DNA of 64,000 nucleotides, from the NCBI GenBank assembly GCA_015501075.1, contig JADNYJ010000015.1, positions 354,159-418,158 on the forward strand, written 5' to 3'. Positions 26,414 to 37,438 of this stretch are shown piece by piece. Position 1 is the stretch's first letter. Each line of letters begins with the position of its first letter. The notes beneath the pieces were generated by a model that was not told where the DNA came from, made no database searches, and saw only the letters and a list, made by a program, of their open reading frames with translations. A program made the position numbers and the translations under genes. The DNA is from Gymnopilus junonius. Lineage: Eukaryota > Basidiomycota > Agaricomycetes > Agaricales > Galerinaceae.

Positions 26414-27244
26414 TTATAAATGCACTTTATACTGACCTGCTCTTGAGAACGCTGCCCCCCGTCCAAGAGTTGAAGCGCGGGTTCCACGCACTCCACGCAC
26501 ACCCCCACGAATAGCACGTTCAGATTTTTCGCGTTCAAGACGCTCTTTTTCTTCCCTCTTCAGTCTTTCCTGCCTTTCCTGTTCAAACTTTGCTTGTTCT
26601 TCCCGTTTACGGCGCGCTTCTTCTTCTTCCGCCTCCTTGCGAGCTCTTTCTATAGCTTCTGTTCTTTCTCTTTCCAAGAATTCTTCGTCCTAAAGAAATA
26701 TGCATGTAAAGAAGCACCCCAGGCCCGTCGAATCATAAGGAACTTACTGCTTGAGCCCCTTCCCATTGGTCGTCAAAAATAAGACGAGCGAACTCCTCCG
26801 ATTTTGACAAAATATCAATATATTTGTTGAGAAGAGCATCGGTTTGTTCAACCTGTGCAGCCACTCGCTGGAAGCAAACAACGAATTTGATTGGAAGGTT
26901 GATGTGAATTCGCATAACGTGCGCACCTCATTTGCAGAGCCCGTATCCTGCAACGCACCGTTGAATGATTCAAAAGCAGCATTCAGCTTTTTCAATATGA
27001 ATATGTCGCTTTGTAGTTTTTCTTCCCGAAGTCTAGCAGCCTGCCTCTTGTCATCGACTTCAACATCATGAACCGTGTTCTCCATGTCTTCCTTACAATT
27101 TTGATCGTGAAGTTCAGAAGTACTTGCTTTACTGCGCGTGGGGGTTGATACATCTGGATCAACTCTGGTTAGAAGGCTGAACGGTTGGTTCATGATTGCA
27201 GAGTGGTCAGAAAGAGAAAGATCAAATGAATCTGTGCTCGACAT
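26414..27244 (-). CDS. DUO1: DASH/Dam1 complex subunit Duo1
   Basis: Duo1 is part of the ring complex that couples kinetochores to microtubules. Starting at the ATG 27242-27244, a Ser/Thr-rich head precedes the conserved core, whose blocks are L-K-K-L-N-A-A-F-E-S-F-N and, after an intron near 26877-26932, R-V-A-A-Q-V-E-Q-T-D-A-L-L-N-K-Y-I, then F-D-D-Q-W-E-G-A. A second intron (GTAAGT donor near 26748) leads to a Glu/Arg-rich helix and a basic G-V-R-G-V-R-G-T-R motif typical of basidiomycete copies. The stop at 26414 is the first in frame, but the tail may continue through another intron. Confidence 0.85.
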
Positions 27245-27591
27245 ATTGTAAAGCACTTAAGATCCGACGACAATTACGAGGCAATCCCGATGAATATGTA
27301 CGAACGAACGTCAAGAATGTTGGTCGAAGAGTAAGAGCTGGAGCTTGGAATCCTCAATCCTTGATTCCTGGTCATCACTATAACCACGTGACTACATAGT
27401 AGTTATTCCGAATCCTTGGCATCGGCAATGGTTGTTCCACTTCTTACCCTAGAGAAGTTCAAATTGGGGTTTAAATAGGGCGGGAACAAGACGGCAAGTG
27501 ACTAGTTCTAACGGTAGATTATCTATAAGCTCATTGAATGTGATAGAGAACTGCAATGTCATGATATGCTGGATATCGAAGATTCGTGGAG

Positions 27592-28623
27592 CTATTGCAT
27601 AATAGGCGTTATCAACTGACTGTGTCTTGCAACCGCTTCGACAATATCTACAGTATTCCTCAGCTGACCTGGAGCATAACGTTCGTATTTTGTAGGTCTT
27701 TCATAAGAAATCTCCGCAATCTTAATCTGGAATGGATATGAGTTAAAGTTCGCTGAGATAAACAATTAAAACGTGCTAAAATATCGGCTGTCAAGCCCTT
27801 GATTGGTGACGCGGAAGAGCGGAAGCGATGCATGCGATATGATGTATTTCCTAACATGGGAACCACGGAGTCGGTGGTATTCTTTAGAGAGTCAGCAAAT
27901 ACTTGAAGAAAAATCAGGGATCAAACTGCTCACGTATACTTCCGTTTCATATGGCCAATCCTCGCTGCCAATGGGTACTAGATCTTCACGCTTTGCGAAG
28001 GATGGATCGAGAATGGCTTCAAGTGGGTGTGTAAAGATATGCGAAACCTCTCCCTCTGCAGGAATCAGCGCTGAAAGGAGGTCAGGATTGCTAAGGAAAG
28101 CGATTACTGGAGTAACGAGGATCTTATGAAGGGAAATGAAAGGATACAAGAGACCCAAGGTATGAACAAAGGGGCTAGATAGCGGAAGATCAACTTCTTC
28201 ATTAGCCTCCCTGAACTGAAGATATTTCGTTAATGATATCCGCTACTAAGCAAACTCAGCATATGAACGCACCGCAGTGAACGTCAGATTAGGATCTGAG
28301 GGGTCTTTTTTCCCTCCTGGCAGCGCTGTCTGTCCAGCATGCGTTCTAAGCTCCTTTGAACGAGTCGTCAGAAGCACCCTCAGTTCCCCATCTCCTTCAT
28401 ATAAGAGCACCAACACGGCTGCGATCTTCTGCTCTGGGTTGTTGGGACTGCGTAGTTGGAGAAGCTATGTTTATTTCGTAGATGCAAGGAGGGCGCAAAC
28501 GACGGACAGATCTGGGGTTTCCAAGGTCATAAGATAATGAACTAAAGACCTAATACATGCCCTAGACTTCTCGGATAGAGTTTCTAGTGCTGCTTGAGGG
28601 ATGATGGTGTCGTCAGACTTCAT
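27592..28623 (-). CDS. Nudix hydrolase, CoA-diphosphatase type (Pcd1/NUDT7-like)
   Basis: The Nudix box is split by an intron near 28210-28275. It reads G-G-K-K-D-P-S-D before the intron and L-R-E-A-N-E-E-V-D-L after it, so the R-E-x-x-E-E core that binds magnesium is present. The preceding T-H-A-G-Q-T-A-L-P-G-G block is typical of enzymes that split coenzyme A and acyl-CoA. The start is taken at the ATG 28621-28623; the frame stays open a little upstream but with no further ATG. The protein ends at TAG 27592-27594 without an evident peroxisomal signal, unlike yeast Pcd1. Confidence 0.8.
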
Positions 28624-28978
28624 GGATGTCGTCGGTGAAAGAAAGAATAGAACATCTTGGCAATTGACACGCAACGTTGAATGATCTATGCACCGATTAT
28701 AACCGGCCCGATCATCTCGGTCCTAATTTAGCTTCGTGGACCCACAACTTAAGATTCCAATGTAACAATAAATTACATTGAATCATGGTCCGCAACGAAT
28801 TAAATTAAATAAACTCTATTTTACAGATTTTACAAAAAATTGTGGACGTTAAGCGTACAGGTATGGATCAGAATGGGCGACATTTATTCGAAAATTCTAA
28901 GGTATAAGAAAAAAGCTGTAGCTATTGAACTCGAAATCCCTAGTCCTAGGTCAAACGATATATGATGGTATTGCAGTA
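28624..28978. other. Intergenic between two minus-strand genes
   Basis: About 350 AT-rich bases. They hold the Nudix gene promoter and the 3' end of the SH3 gene. No gene seen. Confidence 0.5.
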
Positions 28979-29961
28979 CTAGAATATAGAGTTGACTAGG
29001 TCCGAAGCAATTGCAGACCCTAGATTGAAAGTAAAAAGTCAGGCATGATCTGTCTTCGGTCGACCGAAATGACGTACCGGCGCCGAAACCGACACCGCCC
29101 GCAGCAGAATGGGCGAGCTTGAGAATAACCTTAGCCACTAGTCAAAATGTTTGACGGCCGACCGTACTCACTGTGCTTCCCAAGCTTCCCCCGAAAATTT
29201 TGTGTTTCTTTCCGCCGGTCTGCTGTTGGGCATCAGCAGGCGCAACGACGGTGGGTGGTGGTTGACCTTGAGCTGGAGGTTGGTATTGTGGATATGCATT
29301 TGGAGGCGGAGGCCCCGGTGGGTTGAAGTATGTATTTTGCTGCTGTGGGTATGGATAAGGGGAGGGAGGGTGGTAAGGTGCAGTTTGGTAATTTGGAAGA
29401 GGTATTTTTTCTGGGTAATAAGAGCTGTTCCTGTTGGGGATGGGTTTCGGCGTAGATGGAATGGCAGGAAGTAATTTCTCCACATAAGTCGATGGGAAGA
29501 GACCCTCTGATCCATAGATGCTACCTTTCCACCAGCTCGAATCCCTGTCGTCTATGACTTCTATAACGTCGCCTGCAGCGAAAGTGAGGTCATTGGGCTC
29601 CTGAAGAATTTGGTAAGGAATTGGATTCAAGGTGAAAAACAAGTTAAATCACTCTTCTATCCTCGTTATATCCCCAAATTGCCTTAGCTTTGAAAACGTA
29701 ATTATTCGGATTGGGTATGGGAGAAGGACGAGCGAGATTGCCGACTACTGTCCTAGATGGCGGCCTATCAAAGCCCGCCGTGGGGTCCACCCTTGATAAC
29801 GGGGATTTCACGGCTGGAATCTTAGCGAGTATATCTCTAGCATCTCCCGAAGATATACGCCCGAGCAAAAGCAGAAGAGAAATATTATCCCTTGTTTGAG
29901 AGACAAGATAGTCGCTAGCTTCATTTGAGGTCATCGTGGTCGGTGGTAGTGCTCGCTCCAT
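28979..29961 (-). CDS. SH3-domain protein, Lsb1/Pin3-like (paralogue 1)
   Basis: Starting at the ATG 29959-29961, a helical N-terminal region of about 70 residues is followed by one SH3 domain: A-I-W-G-Y-N, then E-P-N-D-L-T-F-A-A-G-D, W-W-K-G, and G-L-F-P-S-T-Y-V. The rest is rich in Pro, Tyr and Gln. The end is encoded by small exons giving L-A-H-S-A-A-G-G-V-G-F-G-A-G and, after an intron ending near 29022, S-A-I-A-S-D-L-V-N-S-I-F with a stop at 28979-28981. Yeast relatives bind the Arp2/3 activator Las17 at actin patches, and the Gln/Tyr/Pro tail resembles Pin3. The gene is divergent from NUP159, with 138 bases between start codons. Confidence 0.8.
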
Positions 29962-30099
29962 GATGCCGATCGACGGAGGCTGTTAACAAATCGAGTCAAA
30001 TACATAGATCGGGCTGTCCACGTGATTTTAACCGGACTCATTCTTTCAACGCGCGTTACTGTCTTTCATCCACCGTCCAACATCTTTTATGCCCCTGCC

Positions 30100-33000
30100 A
30101 TGAACGAATTATCGCCTTTATCAAGACCATTTCAGTCTCAGGTTACGATTGACCCTACAGTAAAAGAATGCCCTTCTGAAGGTTTCAATGTATGATTGTC
30201 CTGCCACTTTTGTGTTGGATGATGCTCTAAAGAGGAATACAACAGTACCCCACTTTTCGCCTGCTCAACAAGCAAGCTCGTGTCTATCTTTCCACACCTC
30301 TCAACCCACCACTGTCAACACCCTATTATTTGTTTTCAATCACGAACTCGAGAGGTTGGTTTGCGGCTGTGAAATCTGCGTCTTCCGGTTCAGGTTGGTG
30401 AATTGTACCTTTCAAACTCTGCATGTATTAATCATGATATAGAAATCGTATTATCCCCACTTGAAGATTTACGCTCTGCATTTACGACCGCAAAAGCTGA
30501 TAACGAGACTCCCTTCAACGCGAAGCGATCGCTGTCCATTCCAACAAAGGCAAACATTATCAGATTTGCATGTGCAGATAGTCGATTTTTGGTCGGTCTG
30601 GAAGATGGATCTATAGTGGTATATGATACTTCGGCCATTCTGACTCCCGGAACAAATGACATCCAACCACTGAATAGAATACAAATACAATCGTCTCCAC
30701 TTCGCCAGATTGTTCCCAACCCTGGCTCGGAGCCGGGTTTAAACGACCTTGTTGCTGTTGTCGGAGATGGGAACGTACACCTGTTAAACAAGGGGCTTGA
30801 GTCCCAGGGAGGATGGGTCGCCTCTGACCTCATGTCCCAGCCCATTGCCGGTGAGTAATAACTCTGTTGGAAAACGCGTGTCTGTCAACAACTACTCATT
30901 TTTCAATTAGTCGACTGGTCTCCAAAAGGAAAACATATCGCTATTGGGTTACAGACTGGTGACATCTTAACATTTTCACCTGCCAACAAAGCCACTTTCC
31001 ACAAACATGTCCCTCCTACGTTAAATTCGATTCTCATATCCCTGAATTGGCTTGGCCCTGGCCACACATTCCGTACAAGTTACGCAGCACAAGGAGAAAT
31101 ACCTGCGACGCAACATATCGTCAGCTTCGATACGAAATCATCGACTGTCACCTATTTCGCCCCCGATCACCCATTCCCGTTGAGCGACCGTACCAATCAA
31201 GCTTCGTATGTCGCCAATCTTCCTAAATGGGACGTAAACAATGATTCGAATGAAGATAATAAATCGCTTACTGTGGTAGGAGACATCTCATCAGTAGATT
31301 TGGAAGTCCTTGGCAGTGCTGGAAACCAATGGTATCGTCAGTATCAAGAAAACCCGTTATCGTTGCCACTGGATAAGTCAACGGAGGACACGATTCTGCT
31401 TGCTCTTGAGTGGGACTTAACGGACTCGAGCAGTTCACAGCCTATTTTGTATGCCTATTTAAATGACGGTTCCGTCAGGGATGGACTGCTGATCATAACA
31501 AGCCTTATCTTGGGATGACGGTATCAAATGTCATAGCTCCTCGACTTCCACTTATGGAATGGCGATAGAAAGCCAGGGACCTGTGAAGGATGCAGATATG
31601 GGAGCTTCAAACTTGGAAGCAACTCCTGCACGCAGTGTATTTGGTCAAACCAGTTTTGGCCAAGCATCTCAATCACCGTTTGGTGGACAGAAGACGAGCG
31701 TGTTTGGTCAAACAGGTTTTGGAGCTCAAACGTCCTCCTCAGCTCCCCATCCCCTTTCGGTCAACCCTCTGGATTCTTTGGGCAAACCAATCCTTCTACA
31801 ACAACAACGACCGAGTTATCGACATTTTCTTCAGGCTTCGGGTGCATTCAGCGGACTGAACTCTACTAGCGAGAATATCTTTGGAACTGGAAACTTCGGA
31901 GCGCCTAACACGAAATTTTCTCCATCACAGTCCCCTGTAATAACTCGGGAAGCATCTATGTCGGATGCCACCCCGGCATTGGATGGAATGTCTTTGGGTG
32001 GTGCACATCCCACGGACTCAAATGTTGCTAACAGCATGTTTGGCTCCTTCTCAACCCCCCCTGCGACTGCTCAGAAAGACACAACTTCCTTTGGAGGGTC
32101 ACTTATAAAACCTGCTACTGGGTTCGGAGCATTTGGTAGCTTCAAGTCTACTGGCGCATTTGACGTCAACAAGACCTCCGTTAGTACGACCACATCTGCA
32201 TTCGGTGCACCATCGCAGCCGACTGCGATGCCCTCTGGGTTCGGACAATCAGGATTTGCTTCCCCTTCCTTTGGAAAAACATCATTTGGCCAGCCTGCCT
32301 TTGGGCAGACTAGTTTCGGAGCGTCCGCCACACCATCGGCATCAACCAGCGCCTTTGGTTCATCAAATACTTCATCCGGCTTCAGTGCATTTGTATCAGC
32401 TACACCTGTGTTTGGTCTCGCCAGCCCCGACACTCCAAAGTCACCACAGCCAGCCACCGATGTTAAACGAGGACGTCTGTCTTCGGAACTCCTACGGCAA
32501 CTCCGCCTACAAATGCTTCTATTGGAAGATCTTCAAGTTTCCGTGCAGGAGATATGGAAAGTCCACCTGGGTCGCCGACAAAACCTTTTGCCCCATCTCC
32601 TCCCTCGTCACCAGAGCCAATTTTTGGAAAGAAGAAATCAATTTCACCACCCGCTCCTGCTCCTGCTGCGGAGGGTGCATTCCCAAACATGCAGACCACA
32701 CCTTCAGCATTTAGCCGGCTACTGGCTTTGGAGCATTTGGAGGCGCTAGTGTGTCCACATCTTCACCCTTTTTCAAGAAACCGGAAGAAACGCCATCTAC
32801 CTTTTCCGCCTTCTCTTCCTCCCCACCTGCCAAGCATCCTACCTTTGTATCAGGTTCTGCTTTTGGATCGACCTCAGTCCTTGGCAGCTCGGTTTCTGCT
32901 TTTGCGCGGTTGCCAAACCGGTACCAGCAACGGCTCCAACACAGGTGGATTCAGCGCTTTCGGCGGGACCTCAGTTGGATTTGGTGCTTTCGCAGGGCAG

Positions 33001-36000
33001 AAGACGTCGTTTTCCGACTTGCTCAAGACTGGAGGAGATGAAGTGAAGGATCCAGTCAAGCATGATGCATTTGCCTCAGGAGCAGAAGCTGAGGGAGGGG
33101 ATGCCTAAGGTTCGTACGTCCGCCATCGGAACGTTTGTGAAGAAGGAAGACGAAAGACTTGCAACTGTAACATCCTCTGCCGAACCAAAAGAAGAAAAGA
33201 GAGGCAAAAAATGGAAGAGCCTGAAATCAAAGAGGGAGAGAAGCCGGCAAAGCCTAAACGAGAAGGTGAGGAAAAGAAAGTGCAACCTGGCGCCTCGACT
33301 GTCACAGTGTCAGACGAGGCTTCGTATGCCTCCATTTCTGCTTCTTCGGTTGCGAGTTCATTCGTCGAAGTTGGTGAGAGAAAGAAGATCATGCTGTGTT
33401 AGAAGAGGAGGAAGAGGAAGAGGAGGTACCTTATGACGACGAACTAGAAGACGACAGAGACTCTTTTCTTTCAGATAACTTCAGCGAGTCATCGTACAAA
33501 GATGGTGATTCTGCAAATGAGGAAGAGAGGATGTGCCAGAGAAGAAGAATCCATCTCTCCCTCCAAAGAACCATTGCCTGCATCTCGTTCTCCGACCGCA
33601 ACTCCTCAGGATCTTCCTGTGATCGAGGTGTCCCTTCGGCTGAAGCTGAAGGAGGTTCTACTTCCGAGGCTGCTCCAGCACGCGAACCAAGTACCACGCC
33701 GCCTAGTACACCGGTCAAAGAGGCGAAGTCATTGTTCGGACCTAGTCCAACGTTGGTGACTCCAAGTGCTCCTTCGCCTTCTTCAGGACCCTCAGGTTTC
33801 GGATTAGGACTCGGACGACCAAGTACTCGACCATCGCGTAGTTCACCGTTGGCAAATGCTGTAGTCCCTGCAGAAGAGGAGGAAGAGGAGGAAGTCAAAT
33901 CTCCGGTCAAATCTATAAAACCTGCCATTTCACCGAAACCAGTCTTCGGCACTTTGCCTGTTGTCTCAGAAGTTAAGGAAGGGACGCGTCTCAGACGGCC
34001 AGCATTAAACGTCCAAAAACACCACCTTTACTGTCTACAATAGCCTCTCCAGTGCCTGTTCCAAGTACGCCGGTTCTAGCACCTACCACACCACCCAGTT
34101 CAACGAAGCCTACTGGCGCTACCTCCCAGTCTTATAGTCTTGGGATAAGCGCAGGTGGCTCGACTTCCACTCCCAATCTCTTTGGGAAGACTGCAGAGAA
34201 AGGTAATCTAACACCTCCTTCAAATTTTTCCATGCCCGACCTCACACGACCAACAACGGCACCCCCTGCTTCTGGCTTAACAAGTCTTTTCGGTGCAGCG
34301 CCTCAGTCATCGACATTTGCACCACCTGTATCCACCTTACCACCTTTCACCCTCAACAATGCAAAGAGCCCTCCCGTTTTCGGCACAGCCAGCATCTTTG
34401 GTGCTGCGAAGTCTCCCTCGTTGGCCCCAACTGCCCCTCAAGGACTCTTCGGAGGAAAGGCCATCTCCCCGCCACCCTTACCTGCCGGTGGGCTGTTTGG
34501 ACATAAGGCCGCACCGACCACACCCAACGTCTTTGGTGCGCCCTCTTCAGCGACTCAGGCGGCTGCCCCTTTCACGCCAAAAGCTCGACCCTCGCCCGAA
34601 GCCATTCTTGAAGAAGGAATGCAAAAGGAGTGTGCTAACTTGATAATCTTGCTAGAGAGCGAATTCACCCATGTAAGATCCTTGTTGTCTATAGTTATTT
34701 TACTGATCTCCTTATCTCCTTTTGACAGTTGCGCAAGGTGGCTCAAGTAAGTTCTGCCAAATTAAGTGAGGCTAGAACTCCTACCGCCAGCGGACACATA
34801 GCCAAGCTGGAAAATGCTGATAAATGGCATCTGGGTGACCTACACTATTTCGCCCAGACTTTGATTCGATGTCAGACCGACCTTGAGGAACTATCCTCGC
34901 ATCGGGAGACGGAGGCACAGATGCTACGTGAATTGCAAAGCAATACGCTGAAAGGTAAGGGCTATATGGTGTCTTCTTACACCGATATTAAAGTTATTCT
35001 GCAGCCGTTACAAGGAAAGAAGAAATTGCGCGATTCAACAAGGCCAAGAACGACAAAGAATTTACAAGGATATTAAGGGCAAGATCTTTGGGGCCTGAGA
35101 ACAGTGAAAAACAATCGAGTCTCAGGAGATCTATTCGGGTACGTCTGTTTATCAATCAGAGCAGTTTGCGATACTAATGTAACTCCTTAGTCAATTCGAG
35201 ACCGTGTGCAGAAATTGGAATTCGGTTTGCTGGCAGATAAAAAGAAATTAGCCCAAGCTGCCTCCCGCAAACCGAGTATGAGGTAACTCATCTCTCATTG
35301 TCTCGATGACTTACACTCCTATATTCATGTATTCCGTAGGCCACCCACACTTGACACCATCAACAGAACATATCGAAATATCGAGCTTACAATTGATCAA
35401 CAAAGTGAAGATGTAGCTCGATTGACCTCCCGGATAGCCAAACTCAAAGTAACAGAGGAAAGTCCTAGTCCTCCAAAATCTGACAAGTATCAATCTCCAA
35501 GTATTGGACGTCGTCGGCCTTACAATGTGACACCTAATGTAGCCATCACCACAGCCGCTGCATTAAACGCCGAGAGGTCTGCTCGTAGGCTCAAGAAGGC
35601 ACTCTTGTCAGTGCGAAAAGAACCTATACTCAATAGGAAGGCCGTATCAGCGCCTTCAGCACCTCTCGATTTCAAAACACCTCAAAAAGTGTTTGACAAG
35701 GCATTATTCGCGACGCCGTTCCCAATGGCAGAGCCTCTCTTCGGAGAACCTGTGACGCCGAAACCGCTAATGACCCCATCTTCAATCCCACTTCCTGAAT
35801 TTAACCTTCCTGAATTTAACAATGTACCGGAGGATAACTTCAACCCTATTGGGCCATCTCCTCTTCAGGAACGTCGGGGTGCTTCTTCACAGAGAAAACG
35901 TACGTCAGTGCCGTCAGCGCCTCTCAAGCGCAGCACCGGGTCGGCTGTACCTCTAGCCTCGCCTGCTGTTGATTTTGAGTGGGGCCCCCTACCAAGCTTC

Positions 36001-36066
36001 CCTTCCCCCGTTCCTACAGCAAGTCTCCCCAAATCATTTGTTTCTTTTTCGTCCGTAAAGAAGTGA
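30100..36066 (+). CDS. NUP159: FG-repeat nucleoporin Nup159/Nup214-like
   Basis: The cytoplasmic-face nucleoporin docks the mRNA export helicase. From the ATG at 30100, spliced exons give the N-terminal beta-propeller (Y-P-T-F-R-L-L-N-K-Q-A, W-F-A-A-V-K, F-L-V-G-L-E-D-G, V-D-W-S-P-K-G-K-H-I-A-I-G). A long FG region follows (F-G-Q-T-S-F-G, S-A-F-G, G-L-F-G), then acidic and Pro-rich linkers, and a helical C-terminus from about 34730 (W-H-L-G-D-L-H-Y-F-A-Q-T-L) to K-K and TGA at 36066. The propeller and tail splice cleanly. Between about 31476 and 34000 the FG frame jumps at least twelve times, each jump explained by one missing or extra base, for example C at 31476, G at 31840-31842 and A in the run 33206-33211. 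Confidence 0.85.
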
Positions 36067-36450
36067 AAAATCTAGGTTCTTGCCTCATTGTGTTCGTATA
36101 ATTTCGTGCATGTACATAGTCATTATTCAGTAGCTGTCATATCACGCTGCCGTATCGCAGTGGTTTCATTTGTTAAAATAGTGACAGAAAGCCATATCCC
36201 AGCGCCTGAAATCTGAATGTAATATATAAAATGAGTGATCTTCAAGGGATCATGTTCCCTTCGAAGTGTTCTCTTTTTCTAATGATATATTGGTTTCTTT
36301 GGTCACACCAATCTCGTTTTCTTGCAGCCCTTCCTCCTCCTCCTCCTCCTCCGCCGATCGGAGGTTATGCGGATCGTATATTATGGATTCAAGGTGAGCC
36401 AGCGCAGCCTATAGTCATGAAAAAGGAACCAGAAGAGGGAAAAAGCATGT
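36067..36450. other. Intergenic between convergent genes, with a CCT microsatellite
   Basis: This is the 3' meeting zone of NUP159 and the pICln gene. At about 36331-36352 there is a short run of CCT triplets. No coding frame of interest. Confidence 0.5.
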
Positions 36451-37192
36451 CTAGTATGGTGCATATCGGTTATCATTGACGAAATCGCTGCGCACCCTCC
36501 CGACTTCACTAAGTTCCTGATCTTCGTCTCCGCTGAATGTCTCAAATGTTGAACCGTTGACATCCACAAATGCATCGTCGAGGTCATCTTCGTCATCTTG
36601 AGGATCAGGGTGAAGTGATGCACATTGAGATAGTGCTTCGAATATAGCTTCCACTGCAACAACTGATTAAAAAGACAGAGTTTGACAGTGAAGACGAGAC
36701 ATACGCGATCCTGGATTCTGGGGGACAATCGACAGCTCGCGCATGTCTGTAACAGCATCATCATCAGCTGTAGACGCTCCATTTTCTACTCCAAATGTCT
36801 CATCAAGTTGGCAGTATATCGATGGACCAAATTCTCCGCGAGAGACAGCATGCAGTGTGATTGCAGGATACTCGACTTGGAAACCTGTACCAGCATTGGA
36901 CATAAATACCAGCACACTGTTCGTTTTAAATTGCATCAGGAGGGATGATTCCATTAAAGACGCGAAAATGTAAAGTAATCCGACCTTGTGAGGACGTATA
37001 ACGTCCCCTTGAGCGCATTTTCGTTCGTGAAACCCTCGTGTGGAGGGTCAAGCGAGATTGTCACATTTTCTTCCTTGTGTCTGATGACTGGCGGGATGTC
37101 ACTGAAAGAATTTGGGGTGGAACCAACTAGGATTGCATGCTCTTCTGGAGAGTCATATCTTGGTAGGTCGTTATCGTGGTTAATGCAGGCAT
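36451..37192 (-). CDS. Methylosome subunit pICln (Lot5 family)
   Basis: pICln chaperones Sm proteins during snRNP assembly. The PH-like core is clear: E-E-H-A-I-L-V-G-S-T-P near the start, D-I-P-P-V-I-R-H-K-E-E-N-V, then after an intron (donor near 37011) S-V-L-V-F-M, Y-P-A-I-T-L-H-A-V-S-R and I-Y-C-Q-L-D-E. After a second intron comes E-A-I-F-E-A-L-S-Q-C-A-S-L-H-P-D, and an acidic tail stops at 36451. The only reasonable start, ATG 37190-37192 (M-P-A-L-T), is one base out of frame with the conserved block that begins 12 codons later. A missing base near 37155-37165 or an unusual leader would explain this. Confidence 0.78.
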
Positions 37193-37438
37193 AATCGCGT
37201 CGAAAGAAAGAAACTGTGATTCAGATTAGGGTCAAGCGCCTGTACTGCACAGCCACACGTTGACCCTGTTCATCAGCCAAATCTAATTCCAATTGAATCC
37301 TTCATAAACCAAAAAATAATATACACATAAACTCCTCCTCCATACATACATCATATCTAATCTACAACCACAACATTAAGTTGTCATACAACAATCCGTG
37401 TACATTCCCAACTCCGCTTCAATCCTTCCAGTTGACGG

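Noticed and set aside
32071..32457. Long antisense open frame over the FG region
   Set aside because: It has low-complexity composition caused by the FG codons on the other strand, and no start context or homology.
33076..33952. Antisense frames rich in Leu/Phe and Ser opposite the acidic NUP159 linker
   Set aside because: These are mirror images of Glu/Lys/Ser-rich coding sequence, not genes.
31476..34002. Programmed ribosomal frameshifting in NUP159
   Set aside because: There are too many slips in both directions, without a shared slippery site. Base errors or decay explain them more simply.
36331..36352. CCT triplet run as a regulatory element
   Set aside because: It is a short microsatellite in a 3' meeting zone with nothing linking it to regulation.
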